A DNA stretch of 64,000 nt from Marasmius tenuissimus (taxonomy: Eukaryota > Basidiomycota > Agaricomycetes > Agaricales > Marasmiaceae), in contig JAQOTA010000053.1 in NCBI GenBank assembly GCA_029532415.1, positions 4,030,001 to 4,094,000 on the forward strand, in the 5' to 3' direction. This document shows, piece by piece, positions 46,201-58,584 of the stretch. The stretch's first letter is position 1, and each line of letters opens with the position of its first letter. The position numbers and the translations under genes are program-made. The notes under the pieces are model-generated. The model made no database searches. It saw only the letters and a program-made list of their open reading frames with translations, and was not told where the DNA came from.

Positions 46201-48787
46201 TTTCCAGTGGAACCTTTACCGGAGGTGTTCATGAATCCGACGATGAATACGACGACGGTGCGACGGAGACTGGACAAGAGACGGATACCGATTATGAAGA
46301 CGCCCGACAGAGCATCATGGCTTCTACTCCTTCAGCTTCTCAAGACGACTTCCACTCGATGCTTACTGTCACCGACAATGAGGGATCAGATAACGAGTGG
46401 GACGACAGCGACAATGACGCGGAGAGCATCAGGGCCTCAAGGACGAGTCAGCCGGCGCGATCGGTTGTCTCTCAGTCCAGGTCTTCTTTCTATGCTACAC
46501 CGTTTGGCTCTGACCATGCCGTCAGTCTCATGAACGCCGCCGCCAAACCTACGGTAACATACGAATCGAAGGGTGTGGAAGCGGTCTTTGAAGAACCGCC
46601 GGTCATCACTCAGGTCGCCCCCGAGCCTGAAGCTATTCCTCCTCCAACGCCGAAACCTGAAGTCAAAGAGATGTCCGTGCAGACCGAACCCGAGGTGCAA
46701 CCATCCCCACGGCCCGTTTCCCAGATCTCAGGTTTACCCGCCGTCACTCAGTCGCCAGTGGCCTATCGAGTGGGAGCCGGTGGTTCCACCAGCTCTCAGC
46801 AGTTCCAATTCGTGCCTCCTCCTACTCCCCCTGCAACCAAGGCCAATGGCACCGGCTCCACCAATATCGTCTCACCCATTCCTTCTCCTCCATCATCGAA
46901 TCTGTTTAGAGATGCCGCTGGAGGTTTAGGAAACTTCGTCAACTTCTTCCCCCGCCGGTCCATGGATGAGCATAGACGCAAGCAGTCAATTGAATCCGCT
47001 GTGTCGTCGCTTGGCGATGATAACACGCCTATCGCACATGCGAACCGCTCGAGAGTGTCCTCCTCGCTCACCAATGGTGCTTCTGCTCCTGTCGATAAAA
47101 CTAGACCACCTATGATGGTTGTTCCCCCGCCCCCTCGAGCACCTCCACCGCCCGGAAGTATGCCTCCTCCGAACTTCATCCCAGACCGACGAATGCCCAC
47201 TTCGTCCTCTGCCTCGTATCCTGACGTTCCTCCACCGAGGCCGTCGTCTCCTCCACCCGCAGAACTTATACAACGTGCTACTACGCCTACATTTGGGTCC
47301 GTTCTATCGGTACCTGGAAGGAGTGGATCCGTTAGACAGCATGGGTCATTACCACCCCAGGCTATGCGGCAACCACCCTCAACAAGCAGCTTCAGGAGTG
47401 CCGCCAATCCTACTGCGAGAGACTATGGGTACGCCAACCTCCACATCGGAAAAGAGATGTCGACTACCTCTTTGGCGAGCGGAGGAAGTGGTGTTGGAAG
47501 TGCGCGGTCATCAATGTCTTCAGATCAAGCTCCGTACCTTTCAAGGAACCCGAGCATGAGTGGCGCCCCTCAGTCAACACCAGGCAGAGGCGCTGCTGGT
47601 GGTTTGGCAAATATGATGGGAGTTCCGAGAGGACAGTTGGCGAATCCGACAGATCCTGCGGTCATTCATGCTATCACTCAGACTATGATCGGAGAGTTCT
47701 TGTACAAGTATCAGAGGAAGGCTATTGGGAAGGGCTATGGAACTGCCCGACACAAGAGGTTCTTCTGGGTGCACCCTTACACGAAGACTTTGTACTGGAG
47801 CTCGGCAGATCCCAATTCGACAAATGTAGCGGAATCGAGTGCCAAGAGTGGTATGTCTCGCGCGAGTTGGCTCTTCCTTAATCATGGATTTCTGACTGTC
47901 ACTTTCCTTTTGCAGCGTACATTGAGGGCGTTCGGTCTGTGCTAGACCCGAACCCCATGCCTCCCGGCCTCTACCAATACAGCGTTGTCGTTTCGACGCC
48001 TCAGAGAGAGATGAAGTTTACTGCGCCAACGAAAGAACGCCATGATATATGGCTAAACGTAAGTGTTTACACCAGTTCAACATCTTGCTGTCGACTTACA
48101 ATCCTTCCCAAGTCCCTCAAATACCTCCTCGCCCGGCCCAACCCCACCATGCCCTCACCCGGAAATGCGGCTCATGTACCCGAAAGCCCAATATCTGATC
48201 AGGAGTTTGAAGACGATCAGCACCTTGCCGTGAACTCCAGCCCTCAGAGCCAGCGAAGTAGCCGGAGCGTACGAAGAGATATGTCTTGGAACGCAACACC
48301 TCGTGGAAAGAGAAGCAGATCCCAGTTGTCCGTCAATAGAGGATCTATCGGCCGCCGAGCTGGTACACCAGCCGCTGAATATCTCAGGTGGAACGGACCC
48401 GAAAGTCCTCTCAGTCCCTCTAGATCGTTCGTCGACGTACCTGCAAACGACGATGATGACGAAGAGAACCTGGACTTTGAGTTGCACGGTGATTCCATGT
48501 CTGACGAAGGTTTCGAAGGGTTAGAGAATGTTCGTGCGTGTTGTGATGGGAAGCACACCGTCGGTCGTTCCGGTAAACATCACCATCACCATCACCACCA
48601 TGAGGGTTCGGGGTCGCAGAATGGAGATCATACTGGGCCTCTACGACCGGTATCCCCGTCGGCTTGGTCCTTCCGATCAAGTACGCCTTCGCATGAGGGC
48701 GGCGGCAGCCTATTCCCTTGGGGTAAAGGTGAAGATGGCAAGTTCAGATTCGGTTCGAGGCGGTCAACCAAGTCGGTTTTCTCTTGA
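43257..48787 (+). CDS. Num1/ApsA-like cortical anchor protein with PH domain
   Basis: About 1,740 residues in six exons from ATG 43257 (MAVLDPAQLSSASDIRSHFQ). Coiled coils fill residues ~1-350 (LDEKEKQLQQAGTLGQRVLA, RTALKQQEQSA, and others). Then come disordered Arg/Gly- and acid-rich stretches and a Val/Glu/Lys repeat block at 45540-45915 (units such as VEVIKEVPVEVVKEV). Long Ser/Pro/Glu-rich linkers follow. A C-terminal PH domain (MIGEFLYKYQRKAIGKGY...RHKRFFWVHPYTKTLYWS...IEGVRSVLDPNP) matches the Mcp5/Num1 PH type that binds PI(4,5)P2. In fungi such proteins anchor dynein, and in some cases mitochondria, to the cell cortex for nuclear migration. The tail has a natural run of eight His (48578-48601). 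A short 5' exon starting at 43082 is possible. Stop is at 48787. Confidence 0.88.
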
Positions 48788-49268
48788 TGGTCTTTTTAGA
48801 TGAGCTCGTACACATTCCTTCGAACGTTCATTCTTGTTTCTATATCTTGTTCTGTTCTGTTCTTATCATCAAAGGTTTTACGCGCCTGTTGCGTCCTGTA
48901 TGATACTTTTCCCCGCTCTCGTCTCACCTGGTGCTCTAGTTATGTTACTCACGACAATCCTTGATTAGTATCTCATTTATTATACCCTTATCATCCTCTT
49001 TAGTACGGTTCTTTGTACTCAAATTGCACTCTCATTAAATTTCTTCTCAATCTTCATGCCATATTCGCGACCTCAATTGTACATGGAAAACAAGTCCAAT
49101 CGAACAATGATATTCATGCTTGGGCTCTGGGCTCTACCTGGACTGTGTGGCCTTACAAGTCGACATCCGGTCACAAACTCGGCAGACTACCGAGTTTGGA
49201 AGTTCGTTGTTATGTCGGGTGCACATATTTGTGGTTCTCAACTTGATTCACTACCATCACCAGGTTAG
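48788..49268. other. Intergenic region, no gene seen
   Basis: About 480 bp, T-rich near 48830-49030, consistent with the 3' UTR of the Num1-like gene and the promoter or unseen 5' exon of the lipid kinase. Confidence 0.35.
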
Positions 49269-50639
49269 ATGTCCATCGCGATATACAATCCAGTATGTGG
49301 CAATGGTACTGCGAAGGTACTTCGTCTCGTCTTTGGTTTATCCGCTCGATCTGACACTTGGCTTATTCGGTGTAGGCCTTCCTTGAAGAGGAGGTGATAC
49401 CGCTCCTCCAAGAATCCAACAAACCGGTACCGAAACTCGTCGCGACAGAGAGAGCGGATCATGCAGGAGAACTCGTCAGGGATGCTCTCGAGGGGTCAGA
49501 CGATGAGATTACAGTTATCTTAGGCTGTGGGGACGGGACGTTGCACGAGATCATCAACTTTCTCTCCCTCAAGACACAACTCAAGGGGCCCAAAGCGCGA
49601 ACCGACAAGAAGCTTCACTTCGTCCTTGTACCCTGCGGAACTGCGAACGCCCTATATTCGTCTATTTTCCCTCCACCTACACCAGAATCCCTCAACGATG
49701 CTGCGTACAAATTACAATCTGTGCGATCATTCATCAGCAGACAGCGTGTCATTCCTTTGACCCTCGCGATTTCCACTTTGTCTGGGGCTCCAGGAAAGAA
49801 AGTGACCCCGAGAGGCGAGGAGAATCTTTGCTTGCTCTCTTTCCTCACGCTTACTATTCACTGGTTTTCTCGATAGCCGTCATTTCTGCTGTGGTGGTCT
49901 CAACAAGCTTGCATGCAGCCATCCTGAAGGATTCGGAAGCTCTTCGGAAAGAGACGCCTGGAATTGAGCGGTTCAAGGTAGCAGCGGAGAAAAACATCTC
50001 CAAGTGGTACAACGGGCATGTCAAGTTGCTACCTGCAGCGAAAGTTGGGGTCGTGGAGATCTATGATCCATCGGCCAAGGCATTCGTACCATACGCAGAG
50101 GACGATGACGACGAAGACGTTATAGACGTCTATGGGCCCTTTGCCTACTTTCTATCAACAGTCAATGTGGATCGTCTGGAACCTAGTTTCCGCATGACGC
50201 CCCTTACAAAGGACATCGTTCCAGCCGAGGCCACATGTGAACTGGTGATGATTCGGCCCCTACGCGATCCTTCGTTGACTTGGGATAGCCCAGAGACGCG
50301 GAAGGCATTTGCTCCGAAGTTGACAAAGGCTCTATATGAAGCGTACAATGACGGAAATCATGTCAACCTGACCTATGATGAGAACGGGGAGGTCGTCGTG
50401 GGAGGTGAAGGCCCTAGCCTTGTAGAATACGTTAGATGTGGTGGCTGGGAATGGGTACCCGTGAGTCTCGTTTTCCTTGAGCGTCGCTGCTTGCTGATTG
50501 ATACACCTAGGACGACATTGACGAGTCCTCGCATGTACTATGCTCTGACGGGCTGATTTCAGATATTGATAAGGGTGGTCGAGTGGTATGCACTGCGGCT
50601 ACACCCGACGAAGATGCCGGCTTCATGATCTATGCTTAA
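49269..50639 (+). CDS. Lipid kinase with DAGK catalytic domain (sphingoid-base/diacylglycerol kinase-like)
   Basis: Chosen start ATG 49269 gives MSIAIYNPVCGNGTAK, the nucleotide-binding NPxxGxG strand. An intron near 49317 joins it to AFLEEEVIPLLQES. The kinase motif is ILGCGDGTLHEIINFL, where the usual GGDGT has Cys for the first Gly. FVLVPCGTANALYSSIFPP follows (the PxGTxN motif). The C-terminal half (STSLHAAILKDSEALRKE, FAYFLSTVNVDRLEPSFRMT) is a beta-rich substrate-binding domain as in YegS/LCB4-like kinases. It ends DAGFMIYA with TAA at 50637-50639. About 420 residues. The join near 49803-49877 is uncertain. An N-terminal region found in some Lcb4 proteins is not seen, and the gene may begin farther upstream. 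It phosphorylates a lipid alcohol; sphingoid base versus diacylglycerol is not decided. Confidence 0.8.
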
Positions 50640-50744
50640 TATGAACTTGAAGGACAAACAACCTTGTACTTTTTTATTGATAGCTATACTTGTTCTTGTA
50701 TCGATACCACATACACGAGGATTCCAGACGTTTCATATAGTGTC

Positions 50745-52172
50745 TCAGAGCTTGAGGGGAGGAGACTCCACATACACCGTCTCAAAAGCCCCTGGTCCAT
50801 ACCTGTTGCCAGGAATCGCATCTGCTTCCTCAGCCAACTTCCTGATTTGAGACTTTTCATCGTCCGACAGCTTGACCTTCGCCGCACCCATATTCTCCTC
50901 GAGGTACTAAGCAACAAAACGAGTCAGTACCCCTCGCTATCTATGAATAGGGACCTCGTACCTTGATCTTCTTGGTCCCGGGAATGACGACGAAGTCATC
51001 GCCCTGAGCTAGGATCCAGGCGAGAGTGACCTGACCGGGCGTCGCGTTGTGCTTCTTCCCAATATCTCCGAGCCTATCGACTACGGACATGATCTTGGGG
51101 AAGTTCTCAGCAGAGTATCTAAATCAAGTCAGCCTCGGCTGAAATCAACAAGTAGGAGGAACATACTTCGGGATTGTCGTCCTAAAATCACCCTTTTCAA
51201 ATTGATCTGGTGATCTCTAGTGGACCAGGTCATTAATACCTATTCACATCGCGAACTTTGAGCAGGCTCACAATCTGTCCGGTGATAAGCCCCCTCCCCA
51301 ATGGAGAATAAGCCACGATCGTTACTCCCAACTCCCTAGCCGTCTCAAGCAACCCGAGTTGTGGCGACTCGATATCGAGCACAAAAGGGGAATATTCGAT
51401 TTGGAGGGCCGAGATAGGATGAATTGCGTGCGCTCGACGCAGGCCCTTGGCAGTGCACTCAGATAGACCGAGATATTTCACTTTTCCTTCCCTGTCAAAT
51501 GCGATTATTGAGAACGAAGAGGGAGAGCACAGGACTTGAAGCTTACTTCACGAGCTCCGCCATAGCCCCAACAGTTTCCTGGGCTTATTGAGTATAGTTG
51601 GTTGATAGATGTTGAGGTTAGACTTACCTCGATAGGGACCTTTGGATCCACACTACAACCATATGTCAATGTTAGACTCTGGAAGGGTTCAAAAAGGTAC
51701 CCACCGGTGTTGATAATATAGATCGATGTGATCGACGCCAAGTCTCGACAGACTACGATTGCAGGCTTCCTTCACATACGCTGCATCTCCTCGAATACCG
51801 GTTCGAGTGATAGCAAACTTGGAAGCCAAGAAGATCTGATCGCGCTTTCCAGTTCGCTTGAACCTGCGAAACCCGTGAGTATATGCTTTCCACCTTTCCG
51901 ATCGGGAAATTATACCATTTCCCGAGCAGCTCCTCCGAGTCTCCATACATGTCAGACGTGTCCCAGTGGTTGCAACCGCTTGCGAATACCGCATCCAGAA
52001 CCTATTGAATGTCAGTGTAAGAAAGGATTCCACGAGTGAAACGGTAGATTTAACACACCTTGAAACGCTCCTCGTCGCTCTCCACAGCACCATACAAAAT
52101 GCTTAGTCCCATCATCCCATAGCCAAGGGGATTTACAAGAGCGCCGCCGATTTTTCTCGAGGAAAGAGCCAT
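50745..52172 (-). CDS. Aldo-keto reductase
   Basis: Read leftward from ATG 52172 ([20 protein letters not shown]) with a TATAAA-like box about 60 bp upstream (52231-52237). The catalytic tetrad is visible: Asp in [10 protein letters not shown], the Tyr of MYG, Lys in FLASKFAI, and His in DLYYQHR. NADPH-binding parts follow ([55 protein letters not shown]). It ends VESPPLKL at TGA 50747-50745. About 330 residues in seven or eight short exons, one of them under 30 nt. It belongs to the AKR13-like group of fungal oxidoreductases resembling yeast YakC/pyridoxal reductases; the substrate is unknown. Cytosolic, as no signal is present. Confidence 0.88.
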
Positions 52173-53825
52173 TGATGTCAAGTTAGAAGCCAGTTGAGGT
52201 GTTCTGCTTCAAGTCGGTGTCTCTTTTCTCTTTATAAACCCCAGAAGACGGTAGAGAGCCGCGGCTTGACATCGAGATTATTATGCGAGGTGGTAGGGAA
52301 GAGAGAAAAATTCGGTTCTTCCCCGTGAGTGGCGTGGCAATACAAGAAGTGTATGAGCTTGAACGTTTAATCCGAAATCGCCAAGTTGCAGCGGGCCGGT
52401 GACACGCCTGTTAGGTGGTCAGACTCAGCAGAGTATGGCTGCAATTATTGCCGGCATTCGGATAGTTCCATAACCCGGCCCGTACACGCAAGAAAAAAAC
52501 ATTCAGCAGCTGGATCGTATCCGAGGGCCCAGTGTTCTACAATCCGGAGTGTTTCTCAGTCAATCCTAGAGTGACGAGAGCCTAGTACAAGCCTAGTACA
52601 ACTCAATTTGCCCGCGGCATGGCCCATGATGCATGATGTATGATGGGGAGTCTGAGACCGGACGCCGCCAGAAGATGTCACCGGTAAGAGGTAAGTACTT
52701 AAGTGGTTGCCTGTGGTGGTCGTCCCAGGAACTCCACGTATATCGGCTAGCTGTGTACTGGGAGAACCGTGAAAAGGTTGGCACAGTCGGAATTGTTCAA
52801 TGCCCAATACTAAAGCCAGCGCCACAACTGCGAGTGGCACTAGATCATGCCATTATCCCCGAGAAGACTTGAGACTGTAGTACCATCTAACACTGGTGAA
52901 CTACCCAGGTGAATTACCGCTTATCAGCTTCCTCCTCCATGTGGGGAAGAATCAGAGGACTCCAGAGATCAAGGCTCACAACCTTAGGACATGCTGTTCA
53001 TCTCCGACCACCGACGACTCGGACACTCTGGATCCCATCACGAAGGCGAATTATCAATGCACTATGGCCACTCGCGTCCGGGTGGCTCGTGCCTTGAGGA
53101 CTCACTCATCGTCAATACCTGGTAACCTCGGAAGAATAAATGAAGCCAGGTTCAAGTGGCTCGCTCGGTCAACTGTGAGCTGTCACCTATCGGTTGCTTT
53201 CCGAATCCCAGTTCCCAGTGTGCACCTTGAAGCTATTGATTCTCCTGGTGGCCGGAGGGGGGATTTCTCGCGCCACAAGACTCGCTTGAAGAATTGTTCG
53301 TTTCTATTGAAGATCGTACAAGTCCAAGCACATGGTCCTACTTTGCATAGTTCACGCCATCATCTTGTTGTCGAGTCTAATGAGCATGAACTACGTTCGA
53401 CATGGGAATTCTGCTTTTCTGATTGGCACTCTCCCCGTTATCTCCTTCACATCAGCTAACGAGATGGCCAAGGTAGGCCACAAATCTGATATTGTTTCAA
53501 AATAGCACAGCTCCCATATAATGTACAAAAGACCAGAGATGATTACAACGACATGCTAGAGTAACCAAAGGGACACAGGAGCGAGTCTCACCCAAGCAAA
53601 ATTGACGAACTGTCCCCGTCTATCCGATACGACAACGCCCACATCATGATTGACCAAAAAATGGTTGACCAGTACAATCTCCGGGGTCCCCCTGCCCTAA
53701 GAGAAGCCAAATGTTAATGTTCGATGAAAATAAATCGTATACTCCGGCAGCTTATCCCTGATCATCTCCACAAGAATGAATCACCGTAGAAGGGCCTTAG
53801 ACGAGTCGACTCTCCCCCCTGGAGC
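52173..53825. other. 1.65 kb intergenic region, no supported gene
   Basis: Contains the aldo-keto reductase promoter at its left end. A 187-codon ORF at 52896-53459 (+) has no domain, no codon pattern like its neighbours and overlaps other frames; it was not called. No terminal repeats are seen. Confidence 0.35.
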
Positions 53826-56148
53826 TTAAACATAGAAGCCAGTCTGCTGTCGAAGCGGTGGGAATTGTTGTTGATGCAACCCGTAACCACCCTCGTTGTA
53901 GCTGGGCCTGGATATTGGTTCCACTCTATCAGGAGTAACGATCCCATGGAGTGGGAGCCCATTCGATGCGCTAGGAACGGAACATATGCCTGAGCTTGGT
54001 CGAGGCCTTGACGAGGTTCCCGGAATCTGTGCGTAAGCGTCAGTATCCTAGAGCGTGAAATATTACAAGAAAGCAACCCACGTATTCTGCGTTCGAGGAA
54101 TGATACCTCTCGGAGATTGGCTCGGTGGCATAATTGGTTGAGGCACCCGTTGATGCGGCGTAGAGCTCGACATTCGTAGGTATCGTGGTTATAGGACTCG
54201 TGGGTGGCGGATGGAAGGGTGGATCTATAGCCTTTGCAATCGATAAACCTCTCGGGATTGATAAGTCTGCGCCGCTGTAAATCGAAGACCAAGAGTTTGA
54301 GACGGAATGTACAGAGGGCGGGCTGGAAGTGCCTGAGCTGGTGGGCGAAAATGGCATGGGTCCGCTTCTGAACCCTCTCGACGAGAGAGGTTGTGGATGC
54401 TCCAATGGTGCTACAGCCTGTTCCTCAGGAAACCATCGAGGTCTCGTGTGGTTTGCTTCCTTCGAGAGTTGCGTGGTTCTAGAGCGCGCTGACCAACGTG
54501 TTTGAGGGGGAGAACGCTGAGGGGAGTTGCCGGTGCCGTTGACGAGGCAGGTGGGGAGCGAAGGAAGGCCGATGGAGGCAGAGGGGGATGTCGCCGGCGT
54601 GTGGTTGTCAGCGTTGACCTGCTGGTTCTGATATTGATATTGATCATCCTGATACCACGATGTGACCTTCGAGAGTGTGAATACGGGGTGCTGCTGTGAC
54701 GGGGAAGAAGCCTCGGTCCGCGACTTCATTCTATGAGAACGTGGCAAATGACAAGGAGACGGCATCGTCACAGAATGAGAAACTTAGGGTGAAGACCTGG
54801 TCAGGGATGTGCGGGGAGTAAGTCATACACTACTTACTATTAGCTCCGCCGTTCAACATAGGGTCGATAGGCCCACGATAACGAAAAGGCTCAGATGGCT
54901 GGCAGACCTCGTTATTTCTGGGGTGCAATTGAACTCGACCACGTTCCGCAGGATTGGGGTACGGGCGAGATATACCTGCTAAACCATGAACGCAAGGTGA
55001 GTTAGAGGCCATCAAAGTACAGGACTACGATTGATACAAACAATTATGGAGCCTCGGAGGATACTCCGTTGAGCTGGCTCGTCGGTAGCAGGAACCGTGC
55101 GAAGAAGAAGACGAGGACGACTCTGGTGAGTCGAAGCGCAAGTCATTTTCGGAATGGCTCGAAGGAGCGCCTTGGACCAGATTCGATGTGGCGGTAGGTA
55201 AGCGGAAACGAGCATTCGCCGAGTCATCGCTCACGGCACCAAATTTCTCATCATTAATGCTGCGTTCTGGCGGCTCGATTGGACGGCGGTCGGGCGTTTC
55301 TTCCGTGGCTGGTCCCGGACTAGCGACGGGGAGCGAAACGGCCGTGCAATGAGTGTCGGAAGAGCAATTTGAGGACAATTGAGATGTCATCGGGAATGGG
55401 AATGGAAGCTGCTGGCTAGAATCATGAAACGGCGGGGCGCCATCGTCGCTGGCAGAACACGATTGGTCGTCCATGACTATGAGATCGATGCCTTCTAGCG
55501 TCCCGTCCGAGCACCCCTCTAGCTGCCATTCGATAATGATAGGTTCCTCGTCGAGAGGTTTGGGTTCCTCACCACACCAGGTGAGGTAGGTATCGTCACG
55601 CTCAACGCCCTTGTTCTTCGTGTGAAAAGCGAATGGATTCAAGCGGAAGGAACCCATCATCTCGAGCATTTCGCTAGTTGCGTGAGTGGCGCGTAGAGGA
55701 ACTTGCGTCGGGGGTGCTAATGATTGAGAAAGAAGAAGTCGCTCCGCAAGTTCCGACTGGGTGATTGGTGATTCAGAAGAGCGGTGAGAGTCGAGGTGGT
55801 GAGAGGATGGCTTATGTACCACGGGGAGGAGTGGCTCTATAATGAAATGGGGTGACGATGGACGTGAAAAGGGCTCCCGCTTCACAGGATCAAGAGGCAG
55901 GGATGGAGAAGGTGATAACTCTGTGAGCGGAGAGGGTTCGTTCCACATGGACCAAGACTCCGTGGACGAGGAAGTGCGAGCAACTTGTTGTCGATCCATA
56001 GGACGTCTTACTGGAAATTAATGGGTGAAATCTCAGCTGAGTGTTACACGATGAAGTTGAAACCCTCCAACTTACCGGGACTATCTGGACATATGAAGTC
56101 GCCGCCGAGAGTGGGCCAGGGGGGCGGCCAGGATGAAGCTGTGTTCAT
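53826..56148 (-). CDS. Largely disordered protein of unknown function
   Basis: Read leftward from ATG 56148 (MNTASSWPPPWPTLGGDFIC), spliced near 56070 to VRRPMDRQQVARTSSSTESW, and ending at TAA 53828-53826 after GLHQQQFPPLRQQTGFYV. About 700 residues in five exons. Most of it is Ser/Pro/Thr-rich and looks disordered. Possibly ordered or conserved patches are LEMMGSFRLNPFAFHTKNKG followed by LTWCGEEPKPLDEEPIIIEW, and RPYPNPAERGRVQLHP near residue 400. No zinc finger, homeobox or enzyme motif is seen. The composition resembles fungal transcription regulators, but there is no direct evidence for that role. Confidence 0.65.
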
Positions 56149-58584
56149 CGGGGCTGCCTGAAGGAAGAAAGAGTATTCCGCGAGTCGATGCAATGAACAA
56201 ATTATACTGTGAAGAGAGAGGAAGAGATTCGACAGGGTGAGAACGAGCTGGTATAAGTTGATCAAGGTCTGAGGGTTCACCTCATTGACCGAGGATCATA
56301 GAATAAAATGTAGGAACTCTAGGATCTGAATACCGACTGAATTAACAATCTGTAGATCGCCGTATACCTCCAGAGGTAAGTGCTGTATCGCCAGAAGTCT
56401 AGTGGCTCTGGGAAGCAATCACCCAGTCCCATGGGTTCCCATACATAACGGAGTAATAGGCGAACATTCTGTTGCCTTACCCTTGTAGGATAGCTCTTGA
56501 AGGGATCCGCATCGAATGATGGGTTCTTGCGCCGCATGTATTCTTTTGATCGTGAATCGTGAAGGAGAACAGGGGCTGCGAGGCACCACCGCACACCGGC
56601 AAACAATCATCTTTCTCAGATTCAGACTCAGCTCTCGGCGGACCCTTCGGCTGAAGGTTTTATGATCTGTTTGTCGAGACGGCGCTTGTAGGAAAATGTA
56701 TTCTGGGTACGGTCGAGTGATTTGCTTTCTGCAAGTCCCCGACGTTATCGCCCGATCGAATGCTGTCGTTAGGTAGCCGTATTCGAGAACTGTTCGGCTA
56801 TTATGCACATATACATTTGAATGTTCAGTGTTCTCGACTCGGTGAAAAGAAATTTGAATGTCGCATTGACTCGCAGGGACCGAGTGGCGTGGGTGGTTAG
56901 AGAGGAGCGACCCACATGCGGCAGGAATACAAAACTGCGGCGCAGAACTTGACGGAATGTCAGAAGGAACTATGCGGTATACCTGTTGAATTCATTGTTT
57001 TGGGGTCTTGCATGAGGAAGAAGAGGTGGCGAGCTTCTAGAGACAGCGGTATGGTGTGTAGCCCACTGATATCGTCATCATTCCATAGCGTCCGAGTCAG
57101 AGCAGACTCTGCTGCGACCTACTTATGTGCCCCAAAGACACCAAGAGCTGCGTAGGATGATGTCAATTTATCGTGGTCAAACATCAAGACAGAATGAACC
57201 TTAATGAAACTGGCTCCGGGGAAGTTGAGCGGAGGAACTCCTTTTCACCGCTATTCCAATATATTGCAACAATAATCTACGAGGACCTCGGATTGTCTTC
57301 CAGACAATCCCAGATTTGCAAAAGGACGGCTCGCAGATCTCCGTGGGTGGTCACAACCAACTAATCAGCCCGTCGAGAGTCTGGGAAGTCCCACTCCAAT
57401 CGAGCAACAGATGCCGGGACACATAAAAGTACATTCGAGCCACCCCAGTCTTTACCTGCCGAAATTTCTCTCGATGGCACCGAAGACGTCAGGCTGATGC
57501 AGGTTTGAGCCGCCTACTTCTGATCCACCCTCGATGCCAGACGGGACGGGACCGCGCATAGGAATGAACTCATACATACGCCTCGACAATAGCGGGAGAC
57601 ACGGTCACCTGTAAACAATGATATAGGCTGCCACAGGGGGGCCCAAGCTGTTTCAGGGCCTTCGCAGAGTCCGATAAACCGGAAAGAAGCGCGACGCAGG
57701 GGCCTCTCGATTCGAAGATCATTCTATTCCAGAACTTCAGTAATATACGTACATGGCAGTCCAAGATTGTGTCATACGAACCGCATGGTACAAAGAGACA
57801 GAGGGCTTGAGAGATAGCATTCGTACGACGACAGCAATTGAACGATTGAACGTTGAAAGCTCGTGCTACACATTTCGGTTGAACGAGACTCTTCTGTGCG
57901 GAAATTGCGGGCTCGGATCTAAGCTTCAGGGGGCAAAAGTCGCAAGTCTCCAACGAGGTTCAAGCAGGCGGCAACCAACGCCAGGGAAATTGAACAATAA
58001 AGCAATACCGAGCAGGATCCCAGCAAAGCAGCCGTGCACGGGTTGTCCGGTGGAGATACAAAGCCCAAGGCACAAGCAACTCCAGGCGATGATCGCTAGA
58101 GTCAGGAATATCTAGATAGACACGTTCAGTGATTCTGTTCTGACTCCCAAACCGAGATAATGGATGTCTTTGGGACCAACGTCTGCGTTTCGGACCGAAA
58201 ATAGGGCGTTTGATTCGGACTTGAAGCACTGAGATGGCACATGACTGTCGGAAGAGGGTCTGCAGAAGGCCAGGGCGATGCTAAACTGCATGGAGGACTT
58301 TGTGCAATGCGGGTCACGTTGAAAATTCGCAAGGCACTTTGTGAATCCCGTAAGCTTCATGAAGTGGTAGATTTCGGGAGGCAAAACGCTCTGCTGTTTT
58401 GGCTGACTGTAACAAGGACCTGCAGGGGCCTGGTGCCAGGTGGTGGTGATGGTGAGATGTGTGCTGACTCGGACCCCGGGTCCTGAGAAAAAACGCGTCG
58501 TGCATGTGACCATCATGCCACGTGCGTGCCGAAGCCGACCGGGTACGAGAATGTTCTCACGCGTACCTTTTTCCGTTCTCCGTC
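56149..58584. other. 2.4 kb intergenic region, no supported gene
   Basis: The largest non-element gap in the window. It holds the promoters of two divergent genes. Short frames on both strands have no recognisable features and no consistent splice pattern. I see no terminal repeats or RNA gene. Confidence 0.35.

Noticed and set aside
52896..53459. 187-codon plus-strand ORF
   Set aside because: Composition is unlike the neighbouring genes, no domain is visible, and overlapping frames are equally open.
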